Shown here piece by piece: positions 24,139 through 32,857 of a stretch of DNA of 53,721 nt; positions within the stretch are counted from its first letter, which is position 1, and the number at the start of each line of letters is the position of its first letter. A program made the position numbers and the translations under genes. This DNA is from Desulfobulbaceae bacterium. GTDB taxonomy: Bacteria; Desulfobacterota; Desulfobulbia; Desulfobulbales; SURF-16. The notes under the pieces are model-generated. The model saw nothing but the letters and a program-made list of their open reading frames with translations. It made no database searches and was not told the origin of the DNA. The stretch spans positions 1 through 53,721 of the forward strand of contig PKTX01000034.1 of assembly GCA_002868945.1 (NCBI GenBank). Reading direction: 5' to 3'.

Positions 24139-25191
24139 ATGACCCTCATCTCCGACATCACCGACGGCCAGCAGGTCAGCGGCCAATACCTGGTCCAGGA
24201 GGCCGCCAAGGCCGAGACCAAAACGGGCAAGCCCTATCTCTCCCTGAAACTCATGGACAAATCGGGTGACATCATGGCCAAGGTCTGGGACCAGGCCGAG
24301 GAATGGGAGCCCCACTGCCCGGCCGGGGCGGTAATCGCCATCAAGGGCCGCTGCTCCTCCTTCCGCAATGCCCTGCAGCTCACCATTAACGACATGCAAC
24401 GCCTGCCGGACCAGCAGGTGGACTTCAGCGCCTTTCTACCCAGCAGCCCCTATGACGTGGATGAGATGGCTGCCGAGTTTCTCGCACTGGTGGAGGGCGT
24501 CGGCGATTCCCATATTAAAAATCTGCTCCGATCATTCTTTACAGATGCTGATTTTGCCGATCTTTTCAAGAAGGCGCCGGCCGCCAAGGCCATGCACCAC
24601 GCCTATCTGGGCGGCCTGCTGGAGCATACCCTGGGCGTGGCCCGCCTGGCCGATGCCGTAAGCAAGCTCTATCCATCCCTTGACAGATCACTGCTCATGG
24701 CCGGCGCCATGCTGCACGACATCGGCAAGACCAGGGAGTTTGCCCTGGAATCAAACCGCTTTGATTACTCGGATGCCGGTCGCCTGGTGGGCCACATGGT
24801 CATGGGGGTGGAAATGATCCAGGCCCGCATCAGCCGCCTGCAAGACTTTCCAGAGGAGCTTGGCGTCCGCATCAAACATATGATTCTCAGTCACCACGGC
24901 CGTCACGATTTTGGCTCGCCCACCCTGCCCATGCTGCAGGAGGCCTTTGTCCTCAACTTCATCGACGACCTTGACGCCAAGATCAACACCATCGACCGGG
25001 TAAGCCGCCAGGCCAAGGGCGAGGGCTACCAGTGGAGCGACTATCAACGCAGCCTGGAGCGCTTCCTCTTTATCCGGGGCCACAGCGCCGACGATGACCG
25101 GCAGGAGCCGGCCCCTGAACAGCATAACCGGGAAGCCGCGGAACCGCCGGCCCCTGACATGCCGCAAAAGAAACAGCCCTCCCTTTTTTAA
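24139..25191 (+). CDS. YhaM-like 3'-5' exoribonuclease, OB fold plus HD domain
   Basis: The protein has 350 residues from the ATG at 24139; the upstream in-frame extension is Pro/Arg-rich and unlikely. An OB-fold (about 5-95: ITDGQQVSGQYLVQEA, GDIMAKVWDQA, IAIKGRCSSF) precedes an HD domain with HHAYLGGLLEHTLGVARLA, MLHDIGKTREF and HMILSHHGRHDFGSP. This is the layout of Firmicute YhaM, a 3'-5' exonuclease acting on RNA and single-stranded DNA. The last five residues, QPSLF, resemble the QxxLF motif that binds the replication sliding clamp. No close SD is visible; the gap to purSL is 135 bp. Confidence 0.85.
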   Translation: MTLISDITDGQQVSGQYLVQEAAKAETKTGKPYLSLKLMDKSGDIMAKVWDQAEEWEPHCPAGAVIAIKGRCSSFRNALQLTINDMQRLPDQQVDFSAFLPSSPYDVDEMAAEFLALVEGVGDSHIKNLLRSFFTDADFADLFKKAPAAKAMHHAYLGGLLEHTLGVARLADAVSKLYPSLDRSLLMAGAMLHDIGKTREFALESNRFDYSDAGRLVGHMVMGVEMIQARISRLQDFPEELGVRIKHMILSHHGRHDFGSPTLPMLQEAFVLNFIDDLDAKINTIDRVSRQAKGEGYQWSDYQRSLERFLFIRGHSADDDRQEPAPEQHNREAAEPPAPDMPQKKQPSLF

Positions 25192-25266
25192 GGCGCCCTT
25201 CTCAGAAGGATCGTGGCAAAAAGAGGTAATGGCCTGTAACCTGCCGAGAAGGGGGGGCGCCTTTTT
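25191..25266 (+). terminator. Long hairpin with T-run after the YhaM-like gene
   Basis: AGGCGCCCTTCTC (25191-25203) can pair with GAGAAGGGGGGGCGCCT (25246-25262), with extra G bases bulged, across a 42-nt loop, and is followed by TTTT. It could stop transcription from the purSL side before the NDH-2 gene. Confidence 0.5.
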
Positions 25267-25320
25267 GGCCGCGCCAAGCGGCCGTTGCCCTTTGCAGAAA
25301 AATTCTAGCAAGAGTGTGCC

Positions 25321-26616
25321 ATGACACCATCCACCAGGCATGTCGTCATTGTCGGAGGCGGTTTTGCCGGCCTCAATGCCGCCAAGGTTCTCGGCAACAA
25401 GGCCGGAATCCGGGTAACCCTGGTGGACCGTCACAACCATCATCTCTTTCAACCGCTGCTCTACCAGGTGGCCATGGCCGCCTTGAGTCCGGCCGATATT
25501 GCCGCGCCCATCCGCCACATCCTGGCCAAATACGACAATATCACCGTGCTGCAGGATGAGGTGACCTCCATTGATTATGGCGAGCGGCAGATCGTCGCCC
25601 GACAATGCGCCCTCTCCTATGATTACCTGCTCCTGGCCTGCGGCGCCCGCCACGCCTATTTCGGCCATAACGAGTGGGAGGAGTGCGCTCCCGGCCTCAA
25701 GACCATTGAGCAGGCCACCGAGATCAGACGCCGGGTCCTCACCGCCTTTGAGGCGGCGGAGCGCACAACCAACGCGGCGGAACAGCGGCGCCAGCTCACC
25801 TTTGTCATTGTCGGCGGCGGCCCCACCGGCGTGGAACTGGCCGGCGCCATCGGCGAGATGAGCCGCTACACCCTGGTCCGCGACTTCCGGCGTATCAGTC
25901 CGAAACTGGCCCGCATCATTCTTGTCGAGGCAGGGCCCCGTATCCTGCCCGCCTTCAGCACAAAAATGGCCGGTGAGGCCACCCGCAATCTCGAACATCT
26001 GGGCGTTCAGGTCTGGACCGGCAGTCCGGTCACCGGCCTGGATCGCCAGGGCGTCACCATCGGCCGGGAACGACTGCAGGCCGCCACCATTCTCTGGGCC
26101 GCCGGGGTGCAAGCCGAAAGCCTCGGTGGCCAGGAAGGGGTGGCCACCGACAGACTGGGACGCATCGTGGTGAAGCCTGACCTCAGTCTGGCCGGCCATC
26201 AGGAGGTCTTTGTGGCCGGTGATCAGGCCTGTTTCAGCCACGGCGGCAAACCGCCGCTGCCCGGCCTGGCGCCGGTGGCCATCCAGCAGGGTCGCGCCAT
26301 TGCCGCAAACATCCTGCGCGAAGCAGCCGGCGCGAGTCGTCGGCCCTTTCATTACAATGACAAGGGCCAACTGGCGGCCATCGGCCGCAGCAAGGCAATC
26401 GTTGAAAGGGGACGGCTGCGCTTCGGCGGCTTTTTTGCCTGGCTCACCTGGCTCATGGTCCACATCTACTATCTGGTGGGATTCGAAAATCGCATGGCCG
26501 TGATCATGCGCTGGGCCTGGTCCTTCTTCAACTGCAAGCGCGGCGCCCGCCTTATTGTCAGCAAGGAGTGGCGCTTCTACCCATCCCGCAACACCAAAGA
26601 GAGAGAGGAGCCCTGA
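25321..26616 (+). CDS. Type II NADH dehydrogenase (NDH-2) family flavoprotein
   Basis: The protein has 431 residues. The first dinucleotide fold (VVIVGGGFAGLNAAKVLG, about 8-25) binds FAD and the second (FVIVGGGPTGVELAGAIGEM, about 161-180) binds NAD(P)H. NDH-2 features include HHLFQPLLYQVAMAALSPADIAAPIR and FVAGDQACF with PGLAPVAIQQGRAIAANI. The C-terminus (about 370-410) has FFAWLTWLMVHIYYLVGFENRMAVI, the membrane-contacting helix region. The enzyme oxidises NADH and reduces quinone without pumping protons. It is probably transcribed alone. In an anaerobe it may act in redox balancing. Confidence 0.9.
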   Translation: MTPSTRHVVIVGGGFAGLNAAKVLGNKAGIRVTLVDRHNHHLFQPLLYQVAMAALSPADIAAPIRHILAKYDNITVLQDEVTSIDYGERQIVARQCALSYDYLLLACGARHAYFGHNEWEECAPGLKTIEQATEIRRRVLTAFEAAERTTNAAEQRRQLTFVIVGGGPTGVELAGAIGEMSRYTLVRDFRRISPKLARIILVEAGPRILPAFSTKMAGEATRNLEHLGVQVWTGSPVTGLDRQGVTIGRERLQAATILWAAGVQAESLGGQEGVATDRLGRIVVKPDLSLAGHQEVFVAGDQACFSHGGKPPLPGLAPVAIQQGRAIAANILREAAGASRRPFHYNDKGQLAAIGRSKAIVERGRLRFGGFFAWLTWLMVHIYYLVGFENRMAVIMRWAWSFFNCKRGARLIVSKEWRFYPSRNTKEREEP

Positions 26617-26691
26617 GCGGAGCGCCCTGGCCGAACAGGCACCCCTGCTCCGCCAGCTGTACGGAAATGTGCAAACCGGACCATTTTATCC

Positions 26692-26720
26692 TTGACACTA
26701 TTTAAGAATAAACTTATATA
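26692..26720 (+). promoter_or_regulatory. Consensus sigma-70 promoter of the NapH-like gene
   Basis: TTGACA (26692-26697), a 17-bp spacer and TATATA (26715-26720) stand in a strikingly AT-rich stretch in an otherwise GC-rich region. It is near consensus and suggests strong transcription starting near 26727. Confidence 0.85.
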
Positions 26721-26751
26721 GTATTTTATTGTTTTCTTACTTCCCCTCCTT

Positions 26752-26788
26752 GAACGGCCCTGCATGACCCCCTCATGCGGGGCCGTTC
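26752..26788 (+). promoter_or_regulatory. Strong leader hairpin ahead of the NapH-like gene
   Basis: GAACGGCCC-T-GCATGA pairs with TCATGC-G-GGGCCGTTC across a CCCCC loop: 16 pairs with one G-U. It starts about 25 nt after the predicted transcription start and ends 15 nt before the ATG. No T-run follows, so it is not a plain terminator. It may stabilise the mRNA or control translation. Confidence 0.7.
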
Positions 26789-26803
26789 ACCTTCCGCACC
26801 GAC

Positions 26804-27505
26804 ATGACAGACACGCAACGCCGCAAAACAATACAGCTCTTCATGGCGCCGCTGGTGCCCCTGGTCATCATCGGCGGCTTCTTCTGGCCCTACCTGGGGT
26901 ATATTGCCATTGCCCTGATGCTGATCATGTTTGTCACAGCGCCGTTCCGCGGCCGCTACTACTGCGGCTGGATCTGTGCCATGGGTGCCTTCCATGAACA
27001 GATCCTGGCCCGGGTCAGCCTGCACAAGAAAATGTTGCCCGTTTTTCGGAGACCCTGGTTCCGCTGGACCATTTTTGTGCTGATGATGTCGCTGCTGGCC
27101 GCCAGATTGGCACTGACCGGTGGTGACAGTGCCGCCATCGGCGCCACCTTTGTCATGATGTGGACCATCTCCACCGGCCTGGCCGTGGCAGTGGGCCTCA
27201 TCTGGAAACCCCGCTCCTGGTGCGCCTTCTGCCCCATGGCCCTCTTTCAGGGCCTGCTCTCACCAAAAACCTACCGGGTGCAGGTGGGCGAGGGCTGCCG
27301 ACAATGCGGCATGTGCAGCAAGGCCTGCCCCATTGAAACAGATCCGGGCGCCTTCAAGACAGCCGGCCATGTCAAGAGTTCCGACTGCATGCGCTGCGGC
27401 AAATGCATTGCCACCTGTCCCCGCCGGCAACTGTCGCTGCCGGCAGGCAGCCGCCCGCACCTGCCGGTCATCGATCCCAGCGACAACCACCCGCAAACTA
27501 GCTGA
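26804..27505 (+). CDS. NapH/CcoG-like membrane polyferredoxin
   Basis: The protein has 233 residues. Four hydrophobic segments (about 12-50, 85-105 and 110-140) are combined with the NapH-type motifs YYCGWICAMGAFHEQ and SWCAFCPMALFQG at the membrane edge. The C-terminal cytoplasmic part has two 4Fe-4S sites, CRQCGMCSKACP and CMRCGKCIATCP (about 165-205). Relatives (NapH, NosR, CcoG) carry electrons between quinol and Fe-S or heme partners. It stands alone behind a near-consensus promoter, with no nap genes nearby, so the partner is unknown. No good SD precedes the ATG, and a strong hairpin occupies the leader. Its stop overlaps the convergent amphi-Trp gene by 8 bp. Confidence 0.8.
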   Translation: MTDTQRRKTIQLFMAPLVPLVIIGGFFWPYLGYIAIALMLIMFVTAPFRGRYYCGWICAMGAFHEQILARVSLHKKMLPVFRRPWFRWTIFVLMMSLLAARLALTGGDSAAIGATFVMMWTISTGLAVAVGLIWKPRSWCAFCPMALFQGLLSPKTYRVQVGEGCRQCGMCSKACPIETDPGAFKTAGHVKSSDCMRCGKCIATCPRRQLSLPAGSRPHLPVIDPSDNHPQTS

Positions 27506-27770
27506 TCGACAGGTTGCCGCCGCCCTGCTCCTCGCCCTCCAGCCATTCAATCTCAAACTCCAGGGAACGCTTGACCTGCCGCTTGCTCTCCTCCTCCACC
27601 TTCATCTCAAAGATGGCGGTTTCGGGGATGAGCAGAGATATCTCGCTCTCCCCCTGCTGCAGAGTCAAGCGGCCCTCTTCGATCTTGTCGGCCGCCTGGC
27701 GCAACAAGGCGGCAATGTCGCTGCGGCTCTTTTTTCCCTCACTCTTGAACAACACGGTTTCCCTGCCCAT
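27498..27770 (-). CDS. Amphi-Trp domain protein
   Basis: The protein has 90 residues starting MGRETVLFKSEGKKSRSDIAALLRQAADKIEEGRLTLQQGESEISLLIPE, with AGGAGG just upstream. An ATG further upstream at 27869 was rejected for lack of an SD. The domain (helix of SRSDIAALLRQAADKI, then VEEESKRQVKRSLEFEIEW strands) is the amphi-Trp family seen in many anaerobes and archaea; its function is unknown. The protein is cytoplasmic. The 3' end overlaps that of the ferredoxin gene on the other strand. Confidence 0.8.
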   Translation of the reverse strand: MGRETVLFKSEGKKSRSDIAALLRQAADKIEEGRLTLQQGESEISLLIPETAIFEMKVEEESKRQVKRSLEFEIEWLEGEEQGGGNLSIS

Positions 27771-27865
27771 ATCAACCTCCTGTTTTCTGAATTGTGATGC
27801 TGCGAGACTTCTGGCTTCTGCATTCTGCCCCCTGAACTCCGGCATGTTAAGGATGGGGCGCGCCT

Positions 27866-28279
27866 TCACTCATTGCCTGAGGCCACGGCCAGGCCGCTCT
27901 GCTGCCAGGCCTTGAAGCTGCCGGCCAGCAGCGACACCCTGCTGAAGCCCTGGCGCCGCAGGACAAAGGCGGCCCACCAGGCCCGGGGCCCGTGGGCGCA
28001 ATAGAGCACCACCGGCACATCCTTGTCCTCCCCCAGCTCCTTGCTGCGCCGGCCCATTTGCCAAAAGGGGATATGGATGGCGCCGGGAATATGGCCGCGG
28101 CCGAATTCGGCCCTGCTCCGCACATCAACAATACGCAGCTGGGTGCCGGCATCAAGGGCATCATGCAGGGCCCTCCCGGTCATAGTGGCCCGCCCGGCCG
28201 TGCAACCGACCAGAAGAGGGCAAACCACAAAAGAGACCAGCAGAGAGCCGACAAAGAGACGAAAAAAGGGCATGCTCAT
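27866..28279 (-). CDS. Rhodanese-domain lipoprotein
   Basis: The protein has 137 residues. The N-terminal MSMPFFRLFVGSLLVSFVVCPLLVGC carries a lipobox (LLVGC), so it is predicted to be lipid-anchored outside the inner membrane. The single rhodanese domain has IVDVRSRAEFGRGHIPGAIHIP and an active-site loop LYCAHGPRAW with the catalytic cysteine, then LLAGSFKAWQQSG. Such domains move sulfane sulfur between carriers, which fits a sulfur-cycling host. The start could also be the next ATG, two codons later. No operon partner is evident; the amphi-Trp gene lies 95 bp downstream. Confidence 0.8.
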   Translation of the reverse strand: MSMPFFRLFVGSLLVSFVVCPLLVGCTAGRATMTGRALHDALDAGTQLRIVDVRSRAEFGRGHIPGAIHIPFWQMGRRSKELGEDKDVPVVLYCAHGPRAWWAAFVLRRQGFSRVSLLAGSFKAWQQSGLAVASGNE

Positions 28280-28466
28280 CACAGGTATTTCCCGGCAAAA
28301 GGGGTTAGCGCTTGAACTGGCGGCATGGGCCTGATATTCTCCCACCATAATATAAGAGACGATCCTGCATCATGCAATTTTTCGGGCACGGCTGAGGCCG
28401 AACGCCGCAAGCCCCGCACCAGGCAAGACAAAAAGCATTCAGGCCCCAGCCAAACGCGACCACACC

Positions 28467-29465
28467 ATGCTTATCTCCCTCTCCGCTGTCATCGGCCAGA
28501 CCAAGGCCAAACATTTTCTACTCTCCTGCCATGCCAAGGACAAAATGAGCCACGCCTATCTCTTCAAGGGACCGGGCGGTGTCGGCAAGAAGATGACGGC
28601 CCGGGCCTTTGCCGCCCTGATCAACTGCAGCGCCCCAAGGGACAGCGAGGTCTGCGGCCACTGCCCCTCCTGCAAAAAATTTGCATCAGGCAATCACCCG
28701 GACCTGCAGGTCCTCGAGCCCCAGGGCGCCGGTATCAAGATCGATCAGGTCCGCGCCCTGCAAAAGGACCTGACCTATGCCCCCTTTGAGGCCCGCACCA
28801 GGGTGGTGATCCTGCCGGATATCCACGACACCATGCGGCGGCCCGAGGTGGCCAATTCATTGCTCAAGACCCTGGAGGAGCCGCCGCCGCACACCCTGCT
28901 TATTCTCACCGGGGATGAGGCGGGCGGTATTCTGCCCACCATCCTCTCCCGGTGCCAGCTGGTACCCTTCGCCCCCCTGACAAGCCGCGAGGTGGCGGGC
29001 CTCCTGCCTGCCGAGGTGGCGGCCGAGGAGGGCCTGACCCTGGCCGCCGTGGCCGAGGGCAGCCCGGGCCGCGCCCTGCGCCTCCATGAGAGCGGCCTGC
29101 TGGAACAGAGACGACAGATGATTGCAGACCTCACCGCACTGCGGCCGGACAATCCGGAGGCCGTGGAACAGGTCTACAACCTCGCCGCCCAGGCCGCCGA
29201 CCTCAAGGAAAATCTGCCGGAACTCCTTGACCTGCTCACCACCTGGCTACGCGATCTTCTCCTGCTCAACCTGCAGAGCGCCGCCAACCTCATAAACCAT
29301 GACCTGACCGCCCTCCTCGACCAGGACAGCCAGGCCTGGCGCCACCCCGGCCTGTTGGCCGCCATCGACCATGTCAGGCAGGCCCGCCGCCAGCTGCAAC
29401 GCAACTGTAACCGGACCCTGGTCTGCGAGGTTCTTTTCTTTGCCTTGCTCAGGGAAAAATGGTAA
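28467..29465 (+). CDS. holB: DNA polymerase III subunit delta prime
   Basis: The protein has 332 residues. AAA+ features are IGQTKAKHFLLSCHAKDKMSHAYLFKGPGGVGKKM (a Walker A whose last residue is K rather than T/S, as expected for the non-hydrolysing delta' subunit), a zinc site C-x9-CxxCxxC (INCSAPRDSEVCGHCPSCKK), and the SRC motif in ILSRCQLVPF. Delta' is part of the clamp loader that places the beta clamp on DNA. The position ahead of ricT and metG is a recurring order, although a repeat-bearing gap of 452 bp now separates them. Confidence 0.92.
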   Translation: MLISLSAVIGQTKAKHFLLSCHAKDKMSHAYLFKGPGGVGKKMTARAFAALINCSAPRDSEVCGHCPSCKKFASGNHPDLQVLEPQGAGIKIDQVRALQKDLTYAPFEARTRVVILPDIHDTMRRPEVANSLLKTLEEPPPHTLLILTGDEAGGILPTILSRCQLVPFAPLTSREVAGLLPAEVAAEEGLTLAAVAEGSPGRALRLHESGLLEQRRQMIADLTALRPDNPEAVEQVYNLAAQAADLKENLPELLDLLTTWLRDLLLLNLQSAANLINHDLTALLDQDSQAWRHPGLLAAIDHVRQARRQLQRNCNRTLVCEVLFFALLREKW

Positions 29466-29917
29466 GTATGAAAGCTTATCTTCCAGCCCGTGACCGCCGG
29501 TAACGCCTTTTCCGGCCGACGGACGCAGCAAAAACTGCAAACCCTTGCCGATCCCCCGTGGCAGCGTGCCCGGGGACCATGCAAGTTCTTTATGTTTATG
29601 AAAGACTCTCGTGAACCGGCGGGATTGCCTACTTAGTGTCTGTCCAGAAACAGGTAATTTCGGAGTCTCGCAGGCTCGCTTACCTGTTCGAGATCAAGGA
29701 CTGCGAAAAAATAAGCACGCCCTGAAAGAAGTGGACTTGGGGGCAGGCATCCATGTGATATCGGAGTCTCCACTTCGTTTCGCTTAGCTCCTATTTTTTG
29801 AGCATGACGAGGTAAGCGAGCCTGCGCGACTCCGGCAGATCTGGCCGGTAAGCGAGTTTACAAGACTCCGAGAGGGCCATTTCTGGACAGGCACTACCTT
29901 ATATATAGCGTATACCC
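29466..29917. other. Gap between holB and ricT
   Basis: Apart from the 263-bp element at 29634-29896 the first 168 bp show no gene or clear signal. A TATATATA stretch at 29900-29907, just past the element, could be part of a -10 region for ricT. Confidence 0.5.
29634..29896. mobile_element. 263-bp MITE-like element with terminal inverted repeats
   Basis: The ends TAGTGTCTGTCCAGAAA (29634-29650) and its inverted counterpart TTTCTGGACAGGCACTA (29880-29896) match over 17 bp with one mismatch, and both outermost dinucleotides are TA. No transposase frame lies inside. The interior carries the dispersed CGGAGTC repeats: 29645-29694 matches 20812-20861, and 29761-29835 matches 12430-12510 in inverse. 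A further single end, TTTCTGAACAGACACTA, occurs at 45371-45387. TA at both edges is reminiscent of IS630/mariner-type target duplication. Confidence 0.7.
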
Positions 29918-30892
29918 ATGAGCCAAGAGACAGAAAACCAGGCCGCCTCAGAGACCGGGCCGAGTGCCGCGTCACCCGATAAATGGTACAAAATCCGTTT
30001 CCGCCACAAGGATCAGATCTTTACCGCCACCAGTAAGCTCCAGGACCTGCAGGCCGACGAAACCGTCATGGTGGGCACGGATCACGGCTCGGAGCCCGCC
30101 TTTGTTGTCGGCCTGGGGCCCCAGCTCCCCCTTGAAGGCAGGCTTGCCGATCTCAAACCCCTCTTTGCCGTCCAACGCCGCTGCAATGTCGATGAGCAGG
30201 AAAAGTTTCTCCGCCTGGTTGACAAGGAGCAGGAGGCCTTTGCCTTCTGCCTCAAGCTCATCAAAAAACACCAGCTGGCCATGAAGCTTATCAAGGTGGA
30301 ACGCTTCTTTAACGGCAGCAAGATTATTTTCTACTTCACCGCTGAAAACCGGGTGGATTTCCGCAGTCTGGTCAAGGACCTGGTTCAGGAGTTCCGCACC
30401 CGTGTCGAGATGCGTCAGGTGGGGGTCCGCCATGAGACCAAGATGATCGGCGGCCTGGGCAGTTGCGGTCGGGAGCTGTGCTGCTCCTCCTATATCAACA
30501 ACTTTGCCGCGGTCTCCATCAAGATGGCCAAGGAGCAGAACCTGCCCCTCAATCCCACCAAGATTTCCGGCATCTGCAACCGCCTGCTCTGTTGTCTGAC
30601 CTACGAGTTCCCCATGTACAAGGAGCTCAAACGCCAGATGCCGCGCTGCGGCAAGACCATCACCGTGGACGGCAAGCCGCTCAAGGTCATCAAACATAAT
30701 GTCCTGGAAGAGTCGGTCACCGTCATAGATCCGGAAGACCGGGCCGTGAGCCACGACCTGCCCCGGGCCGCCTGGGAGCCTGCAGCCCGCAAGCAGCGTC
30801 AGCAAAACCAGGCCAAGAAGGGCGGCCGCCGCGACAAGAATCCGAAAAATTCCTCCGAAAAACCAGCCAAGCCGCGAGGAAGGCAGAAATGA
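29918..30892 (+). CDS. ricT: PSP1-domain protein (RicT/YaaT-like)
   Basis: The protein has 324 residues. The PSP1 domain (about 80-170) includes LFAVQRRCNVDEQEKFLRLVDKEQEAFAFCLKLI and FYFTAENRVDFRSLVKDLVQEFRTRVEMRQVGVR. The following cysteine-rich part has GSCGRELCCSS and ICNRLLCCLTYEF, which in Bacillus RicT helps hold Fe-S clusters in the RicAFT complex that tunes RNA maturation. The C-terminal 40 residues are basic and low-complexity. The stop overlaps metG (ATGA). Whether RicA and RicF partners exist in this host is not visible. Confidence 0.85.
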   Translation: MSQETENQAASETGPSAASPDKWYKIRFRHKDQIFTATSKLQDLQADETVMVGTDHGSEPAFVVGLGPQLPLEGRLADLKPLFAVQRRCNVDEQEKFLRLVDKEQEAFAFCLKLIKKHQLAMKLIKVERFFNGSKIIFYFTAENRVDFRSLVKDLVQEFRTRVEMRQVGVRHETKMIGGLGSCGRELCCSSYINNFAAVSIKMAKEQNLPLNPTKISGICNRLLCCLTYEFPMYKELKRQMPRCGKTITVDGKPLKVIKHNVLEESVTVIDPEDRAVSHDLPRAAWEPAARKQRQQNQAKKGGRRDKNPKNSSEKPAKPRGRQK

Positions 30893-32805
30893 GTACCTAT
30901 ATCACCACCCCCATATTCTACGTCAATGCCCAGCCCCACCTGGGCCACGCCTACACCACCATTATTGCCGACACCTATGCCCGCTTCATGCGGCTGTGCG
31001 GTGACGATGTCCGTTTCCAGACCGGCACGGACGAGCATGGCGACAAAATCGTCCAGGCCGCCGAGGCCGCCGCTGAGTCGCCCCGCCAGTACGTGGACCG
31101 GATCAGCGCCATGTTTCGCGATTCCTGGCCGCAACTGGCCATCGAACCGGACAACTTTATCCGCACCACGGACAGCCACCATATCAAGACGGTGCAGGCT
31201 ATCCTCCAGCAGGTCTATGACCAGGGCGACATCTATTTCAGTGAGTATGAGGGCCTCTACTGCCGGGGCTGCGAACGTTTTCTCACCGAAAAGGAGCTGG
31301 TGGAGGGCAACTGCCCGGATCACCTCAAGCCGCCGGAGAAGATCCGTGAGCAGAACTATTTTTTCCGAATGAGCAAGTACCAGGAGTGGCTCATCGACCA
31401 CATCAACAACAACCCGGAATTCATCACGCCGGAGCGTTACAGAAACGAGATGCTCTCCTTCCTGAGCGAGCCCCTGGAGGATCTCTGCATCTCGCGGCCC
31501 ACCAGCCGCCTGACCTGGGGTATCCCGCTGCCCTTTGACGACACATTCGTCACCTATGTCTGGTTTGACGCCCTGATCAACTACATCAGCGGCCTCGGCT
31601 ATCCGGACAAGGCCGACTTTGCCACCTACTGGCCGGCGGCCGAACACATCATTGCCAAGGACATCCTTAAACCGCATGCCATCTTCTGGCCCACCATGCT
31701 CAAGGCCATGGGGGCGGAGCCCTACAAGAAGCTGCACGTCCATGGCTACTGGAACATGAATGACACCAAGATGAGCAAGTCCCTGGGCAATGTAGTGCGA
31801 CCCCGCGAGATGGCCGAGGAGTTCGGCGTTGATGTGGTGCGCTACTTTCTGCTGCGCGAAATGTCCTTCGGCCTTGATTCCTCCTTTTCCGCCGAGGCCG
31901 TGGTGGCCCGCCAGAACTCCGACCTGGCCAATGACCTGGGCAACCTCTTTTCCCGGTCCCTGACCATGGTGGGCAAATTCATGGAGGGCAGGGTGCCGGA
32001 ACCGGGTACGGCCCGCACCATGGACAGGGAGCTGGCCGCAGCCTGCGCCGCCATGGTAGAGACCTACTGCCGGGAAATGACCGCCTTCCGCTTTCACGTG
32101 GCCCTGCAGGCTGTCTGGGAGGTGGTGGGCAAGGCCAACAAATACATTGTCGAGAATGCTCCCTGGGAGATGGCCAAGGATGCAGAGCAGAAAGAGTACC
32201 TGGGCACGGTATTCTACACCCTGCTGGAAACCCTGCGCATCATCGCCCTGGCCGTGGAACCCGTTATGCCGAACACGGCAGCCACCATGCTGGCCGGGCT
32301 CGGTGTCGACAATAAAGGCAGCCTGAAGGAGCTTGCCCTTTGGGGCGGCCTGAAGCCGGGCTCCGCCATTGCCAAACCGGAACCCCTCTTCCCACGCATG
32401 GACAAGAAAAAGAAAGAGAGACCGGAAAGCGCCCCCACCAGGCAAGACAAAGACGCTAAAAAAAGCGGCCGGGAAAAAACCGAAGGGGTTATCACCTTTG
32501 AGGAGTTCGGCAAGGTCAAGCTGCGGGTGGCCGAGATTATTGCCGCGGAAAAGATTAAAAAGTCGGACCGATTACTAAAATTGACGGTCAGGGCGCCGGA
32601 GGAACGCACCATTGTCGCCGGTATTGCCGAGCACTACCGGCCCGAGGAGCTCCCCGGCCGCCGGGTAATTATCGTGGCCAACCTGAAACCGGCCAAGCTC
32701 ATGGGCGTTGTCTCCCAGGGCATGGTGCTGGCAGCCAAGGACGGCGACCGTCTGGTTCTGGCCGGCGTGGCCGGCGAAGCGGCGGTCGGCTCATCCGTGG
32801 CCTGA
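30889..32805 (+). CDS. metG: Methionyl-tRNA synthetase
   Basis: The protein has 638 residues. The class I signature HLGH is in YVNAQPHLGHAYTT (about residue 19) and KMSKS is in MNDTKMSKSLGN (about 295-300). One zinc knuckle is visible (YCRGCERF...GNCPDH). A basic linker (about 505-535) leads to a C-terminal EMAP/Trbp tRNA-binding domain (FGKVKLRVAEIIAAEKIKKSDRLLKLTV to GMVLAA) that also mediates dimerisation. It charges tRNA-Met with methionine. It is coupled to ricT by a 4-bp overlap. Confidence 0.96.
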   Translation: MSTYITTPIFYVNAQPHLGHAYTTIIADTYARFMRLCGDDVRFQTGTDEHGDKIVQAAEAAAESPRQYVDRISAMFRDSWPQLAIEPDNFIRTTDSHHIKTVQAILQQVYDQGDIYFSEYEGLYCRGCERFLTEKELVEGNCPDHLKPPEKIREQNYFFRMSKYQEWLIDHINNNPEFITPERYRNEMLSFLSEPLEDLCISRPTSRLTWGIPLPFDDTFVTYVWFDALINYISGLGYPDKADFATYWPAAEHIIAKDILKPHAIFWPTMLKAMGAEPYKKLHVHGYWNMNDTKMSKSLGNVVRPREMAEEFGVDVVRYFLLREMSFGLDSSFSAEAVVARQNSDLANDLGNLFSRSLTMVGKFMEGRVPEPGTARTMDRELAAACAAMVETYCREMTAFRFHVALQAVWEVVGKANKYIVENAPWEMAKDAEQKEYLGTVFYTLLETLRIIALAVEPVMPNTAATMLAGLGVDNKGSLKELALWGGLKPGSAIAKPEPLFPRMDKKKKERPESAPTRQDKDAKKSGREKTEGVITFEEFGKVKLRVAEIIAAEKIKKSDRLLKLTVRAPEERTIVAGIAEHYRPEELPGRRVIIVANLKPAKLMGVVSQGMVLAAKDGDRLVLAGVAGEAAVGSSVA

Positions 32806-32857
32806 ATCGACCACCAGGCCCCCTCCGCCCCCTACCACATCGGCAGACGAGCACACA

